From Haloarcula nitratireducens (GTDB lineage: Archaea > Halobacteriota > Halobacteria > Halobacteriales > Haloarculaceae), in NCBI RefSeq assembly GCF_019599505.1, contig NZ_RKLT01000005.1, positions 62,001-126,000 on the forward strand: a stretch of 64,000 nt of DNA. Reading direction: 5' to 3'. The notes under the pieces are model-generated. The model was not told the DNA's origin and made no database searches. It was given only the letters and a program-made list of their open reading frames with translations. This document shows, piece after piece, positions 60,950 to 64,000 of this stretch (positions are counted from its first letter, which is position 1; every line of letters starts with the position of its first letter). The position numbers and the translations under genes are program-made.

Positions 60950-61809
60950 ATTTTCTCGAGCACCTCCTGGAGGCTGAAGACCGCGTTAAACACGAACAGG
61001 AGCGCGACGAGCAACACCGTGTAGACGATGGCGAGCGCGGAGGCGAACTGGATGTTGAAGTTGTCAAGGAACGCCTGGGCGATGACGTTCGCGATCATCG
61101 TCTGTCGCGGGCCACCGAGCACCGCCGGTCCGAGGAACGACCCGGCAGCGAGGATGAACACGATGAGGCCGGCGGCGACCAGCCCGGGGAGGCTCAACGG
61201 GAAGATGACCTTCGTGATGGTCCGCCACTTGTCAGCGCCGAGTACCCGCGAGGCGTCGATGAGCTCCTCGTCGATGGCGTTCAGCGAGTTGTAGAGCGGC
61301 AGGACGGCGAACGGGAGGTAGACGTTCGCCAGACCGATGATGACCGCCGGTGTGGTGAACAAGAGCCCGGGCTCGACGCCCGTCAGGTCGGCGAACGGGC
61401 CCGCCGGTGACAGGAACAAGAGGATACCGAAGTACCGGACGATGTAGGCGATCCACAGCGGCACGATGATCAGCGTCATCGCGATACGGACCCGGTCGGT
61501 GACGAAGGCGAGGTAGTACGAGAGCAGGTACGCCAGCGCCAGCGTCACGGCCGTCGTGACGACCCCGAACAGGAACGACCGGACGAAGGCGTCGACGTAG
61601 ATACCGTCCATCACACGCCGGTAGGACTCGAACGGCGTCGCGGAGTCGAGGTGCAGGCTCTCCGGGACCAGCAACAGGACGGGCAGGATGAAAAAGAGCC
61701 CGACGAATCCGACCCCGAACAGCGCGAGGTGCCGATTCGAGACGCGTCCTTCGAGCCCCTCACCGACCGTATGGATGAGCCCGCTCAATCCGGGTTGCTC
61801 AACGCTCAT
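60946..61809 (-). CDS. potB: Spermidine/putrescine-type ABC permease (PotB)
   Basis: The 287-residue protein has six membrane segments, with the first at FGVGFVGLFFILPVLLLVP, and the EAA loop IDASRVLGADKWRTITKVIFPLSLPG typical of PotB. It overlaps potA by four bases at its start and potC by four bases at its end, so the operon is translationally coupled. It is one of two membrane subunits. Confidence 0.88.
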   Translation of the reverse strand: MSVEQPGLSGLIHTVGEGLEGRVSNRHLALFGVGFVGLFFILPVLLLVPESLHLDSATPFESYRRVMDGIYVDAFVRSFLFGVVTTAVTLALAYLLSYYLAFVTDRVRIAMTLIIVPLWIAYIVRYFGILLFLSPAGPFADLTGVEPGLLFTTPAVIIGLANVYLPFAVLPLYNSLNAIDEELIDASRVLGADKWRTITKVIFPLSLPGLVAAGLIVFILAAGSFLGPAVLGGPRQTMIANVIAQAFLDNFNIQFASALAIVYTVLLVALLFVFNAVFSLQEVLEKI

Positions 61810-62849
61810 AGGACGATCACCCGCCCGGCGTCGAACCGGATGAAGACCGCTTCACCGACCTCGATATCGGGGAACCGTCCCGTGTGAGCGAGCGCGGTCG
61901 TTCCGTCAGCGAGTTCGATGGACATCTCGGCCCGGTTCCCGAGGTTCGAAATGTCGACGACAGTACCGGAGAACTCGTTCGTGGCCCCCGTCGGCTCGGT
62001 GCCGACGTCGATATCCTCCGGTCGGACGTACACCGAAACGCTCGCCCCGGCGTCGTGGGATGCATCGGGTAGCGTAATGGCCTTGCTGTCGTTGTAGACG
62101 ACGGCACGGCCGTCCTCGTGGGTGACCTCACCGGCGAACTGGGTGGATTTACCGACGAACTCGGCGACGAACGAATTGGTCGGCCGCTCGTAGATGGCCT
62201 CCGGCGAGTCCATCTGCTGGGCCCGACCGTCGTTGAGAACGATCACCTTGTCCGACATCGACAGGGCGTCCTCTTGGTCGTGAGTGACGTACAGCGTCGT
62301 CACGCCGACCTCGCGCTGGACGCGGTGGAGCCAGCCCCGCATCTCCTCGCGGAGCACCCGGTCCAACCCGGTCAGGGGCTCGTCCAGCAGGAGGATGTCG
62401 GGTTCGTACGCCAGCGCCCGTGCCAGCGAGACGCGCTGTTGCTGGCCGCCGGAGAGTTCGCCGGGGCGGTGGTCGCCGTGCTCGGGCATGTCGACCAGCT
62501 CGAGCGACTCGTCGACTCGGTCGGAGACGTCGGCCTTGGAGTAGCCGTGCATCTTCAACCCGTAGGCGATATTCTCCCGGACGGTCATGTGCGGGAACAG
62601 CGCCGTCGACTGGAACGCCATCCCGATGTTGCGCTTCTCCGGCGGCAGGTCGGTCACGTCGTCACCACGGAGGTGGATCTCTCCCTCGGTCGGCTCCACG
62701 AGCCCGGCGATAGAGTGCAGCGTCGTCGACTTGCCACAGCCAGAGGGGCCGAGTAACGTGACGAACTCCCCTTCCTCGATGCGGAAGGAGAGGTCCTGTA
62801 CTGCACAGAGGTCGCCGTAGTACTTGGTGAAGCCGTTGACTTCGAGCAT
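61806..62849 (-). CDS. potA: Spermidine/putrescine-type ABC ATPase (PotA)
   Basis: The 347-residue protein has Walker A GPSGCGKST (about residues 34-42), a Q-loop at AFQSTALFPHM, the signature LSGGQQQRVSLARAL, Walker B ILLLDEPLTGLD, and the switch VTHDQEDALSMSDK. A C-terminal TOBE domain follows, with VYVRPEDIDVG. It energises import through the two permeases downstream. It follows the binding-protein gene by five bases. Confidence 0.92.
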   Translation of the reverse strand: MLEVNGFTKYYGDLCAVQDLSFRIEEGEFVTLLGPSGCGKSTTLHSIAGLVEPTEGEIHLRGDDVTDLPPEKRNIGMAFQSTALFPHMTVRENIAYGLKMHGYSKADVSDRVDESLELVDMPEHGDHRPGELSGGQQQRVSLARALAYEPDILLLDEPLTGLDRVLREEMRGWLHRVQREVGVTTLYVTHDQEDALSMSDKVIVLNDGRAQQMDSPEAIYERPTNSFVAEFVGKSTQFAGEVTHEDGRAVVYNDSKAITLPDASHDAGASVSVYVRPEDIDVGTEPTGATNEFSGTVVDISNLGNRAEMSIELADGTTALAHTGRFPDIEVGEAVFIRFDAGRVIVL

Positions 62850-62854
62850 TAGTA

Positions 62855-64000
62855 TTAGCCCTGTTTGATCTTCTCGAGTCGCTGGGTCCAGGCCTCCTGC
62901 TTGGGCAGGACCTTCTCCCAGTTACGGAAGGCCAAGTCCTCGGCGGGCGCGTAGTCGGGCAGCTGTGTCATCTTCTCGGGCGGGTTCTTCACCTGCACGG
63001 TGTAGTTCATCTTGTCCGACAGCGTCAGGAGGTGTTTGCGCTGGTAGGTGTGGTTCAGCAGTTCGTGGGCCAAGTCGCGGCTCTCGGAGCCTTTGACCAC
63101 GGCGAGGTTGTCGGCCCACCCCATCGCTCCCTCCTTCGGGATCACGTACTTGATCTGGTCGAAACCCTCCTCTTGGAGGGCGAGGACGCGGCCGCCCCAG
63201 GCCTCGCAGATCCAGGCGTTCTCCTGCCGGAGGTAACGGATGGACGTGGCACCGTCACCCCAGTAGGAGAAGACGTTCTTGTCCTCCTTTTTCGCCCTCG
63301 CGAACATCTCGTCCGTCTTCGCCTGGTCGCCGGGCACGTCGTTGACGTTGAGCCCGGCGGCGGCCGCGCTGTTCGAGAGCCGGTCGATGGTACGGTCGAT
63401 GAGCGAGACCTTGCCCTCGTACTTCGAGTCCAGCAACGCGTCCCAGGAATTCAGCTCCCCGTCGACTTTCTCGGTGTTGTACGCGTAGCCGGTCGCGCCG
63501 TTCTCGCGGATGAGCCCCATCGTGTCCCCGTCGCTCATGTTGAACGACAGCGACCGTGCGGACTCCTTGATGTTTTTCTCGTAGTTAGGCACCTTCGAGA
63601 GGTCGACGGGCTCGAGCACGTCCTCCTTCTGGGCTCGGGCCATCCCCGTGTCGTTGAGCGCGACGATGTCGAAGGAACCGGGGTTCTGCTTGATGAGCGA
63701 TATCATCTCCGTCGTCCCGCCCGCGGAGGTCCCCTGCACCTTCACGCCGGACTCCTCGGCCCACGGCTCGAAGACGGACATCTGGGCGGCCTGCGTGTTC
63801 CCGCCGAAGCCGAGGAACCGGAGCTTGCCGCTCCCGCCGCCACCGCTCCCGCCAGTACTTCCGTTGTCTCCGCCACTGTCATTGCCGCCGCCATCACCGC
63901 CATCGCCGCCGTCGCCACCGTCGCCGCTACACCCTGCGAGTGCGGTTAGCGTTCCAGCACCGACCGCCGCCAGTATGTCACGCCGCCTGTGTGTGTCTTT
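62855..64000 (-). CDS. potD: Spermidine/putrescine-type ABC substrate-binding protein, 5' end cut off
   Basis: The frame runs off the right edge; only the start codon and a few residues are missing. It begins with a Tat motif (RRRDILAAVGAGTLTALAGC) whose Cys follows a lipobox (LAGC), so it is an exported lipoprotein. A Gly/Asp-rich spacer then leads into a type-1 periplasmic-binding fold: LRFLGFGGNTQAAQMSVFEPWAEESG, FDIVALNDTGMARAQ, GYAYNTEKVDGELNSWDAL and AMGWADNLAVVKGSESRDLAHELLNH. It is the first gene of the potDABC-type operon. Confidence 0.85.
   Translation of the reverse strand, partial: KDTHRRRDILAAVGAGTLTALAGCSGDGGDGGDGGDGGGNDSGGDNGSTGGSGGGGSGKLRFLGFGGNTQAAQMSVFEPWAEESGVKVQGTSAGGTTEMISLIKQNPGSFDIVALNDTGMARAQKEDVLEPVDLSKVPNYEKNIKESARSLSFNMSDGDTMGLIRENGATGYAYNTEKVDGELNSWDALLDSKYEGKVSLIDRTIDRLSNSAAAAGLNVNDVPGDQAKTDEMFARAKKEDKNVFSYWGDGATSIRYLRQENAWICEAWGGRVLALQEEGFDQIKYVIPKEGAMGWADNLAVVKGSESRDLAHELLNHTYQRKHLLTLSDKMNYTVQVKNPPEKMTQLPDYAPAEDLAFRNWEKVLPKQEAWTQRLEKIKQG

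Overview
The window is a high-GC, single-chromosome-style stretch from a halophilic archaeon (class Halobacteria). The evidence is the strongly acidic proteins, the gas-vesicle gene cluster, the bacterio-opsin-activator-type regulators, short-leader or leaderless genes preceded by BRE/TATA boxes about 25-30 nt upstream, and the Asp/Thr-rich secreted proteins. I cannot assign a genus. No rRNA, tRNA, CRISPR array or transposase gene was recognised.

Region 1 (1-26.3 kb) is a sugar and sugar-acid catabolic island. It begins with a carbohydrate ABC transporter (two permeases and an ATPase; the binding protein is not in the window). Next come two paralogous xylose-isomerase-like TIM-barrel enzymes, an enolase-superfamily sugar-acid dehydratase, a Gfo/Idh/MocA dehydrogenase and an EamA exporter. 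After a cell-surface subtilase and a GH88/GH105 unsaturated glycuronyl hydrolase lie a glycerate kinase, an L-rhamnose mutarotase, an amidohydrolase-type lactonase, LutC plus a LutB-LutA fusion (lactate oxidation), a zinc sugar dehydrogenase, an IclR regulator and an FAH-family diketo-acid hydrolase. Together they read as uptake of pectin-type deoxysugars followed by a non-phosphorylating diketo-hydrolase route to pyruvate and lactate, with lactate then oxidised. The same region is decaying in places: a multiply-lesioned SDR gene, a headless IclR gene, the tail of a luciferase-like gene, and several AT-rich islands.

Region 2 (26.6-38.9 kb) holds mostly solitary housekeeping or accessory genes: a TRAM protein, a methyltransferase, membrane proteins, a 47-residue zinc-finger-like protein, AIM24, a YihY/BrkB-type protein, CBS-HPF, a lipid kinase with a PHP phosphoesterase, an F420-type LLM oxidoreductase, a GNAT-zinc-ribbon fusion, a glutamate-cysteine-ligase-like pseudogene and a membrane metal-dependent hydrolase.

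Region 3 (38.9-46.5 kb) is a compact gas-vesicle cluster. gvpF, G, I-like, J, K, L and M run leftward and gvpA and O rightward from a shared 224-bp divergent region. gvpC, D, E, H and N are not present. Two paralogous HTH_10 (Bat-type) regulators follow on the right. Two of the Gvp proteins have unusual added domains.

Region 4 (46.5-52.9 kb) is an envelope-type island: two paralogous four-helix membrane proteins, an AI-2E-family transporter, a membrane-anchored beta-propeller and small proteins. Region 5 (53-64 kb) has a Zn/Cd-type P1B ATPase, a glyoxalase-fold dioxygenase, a CbiX-like chelatase, an LLM oxidoreductase, a glycerophosphodiesterase, and a leftward spermidine/putrescine-type ABC operon whose binding-protein gene runs off the right edge.
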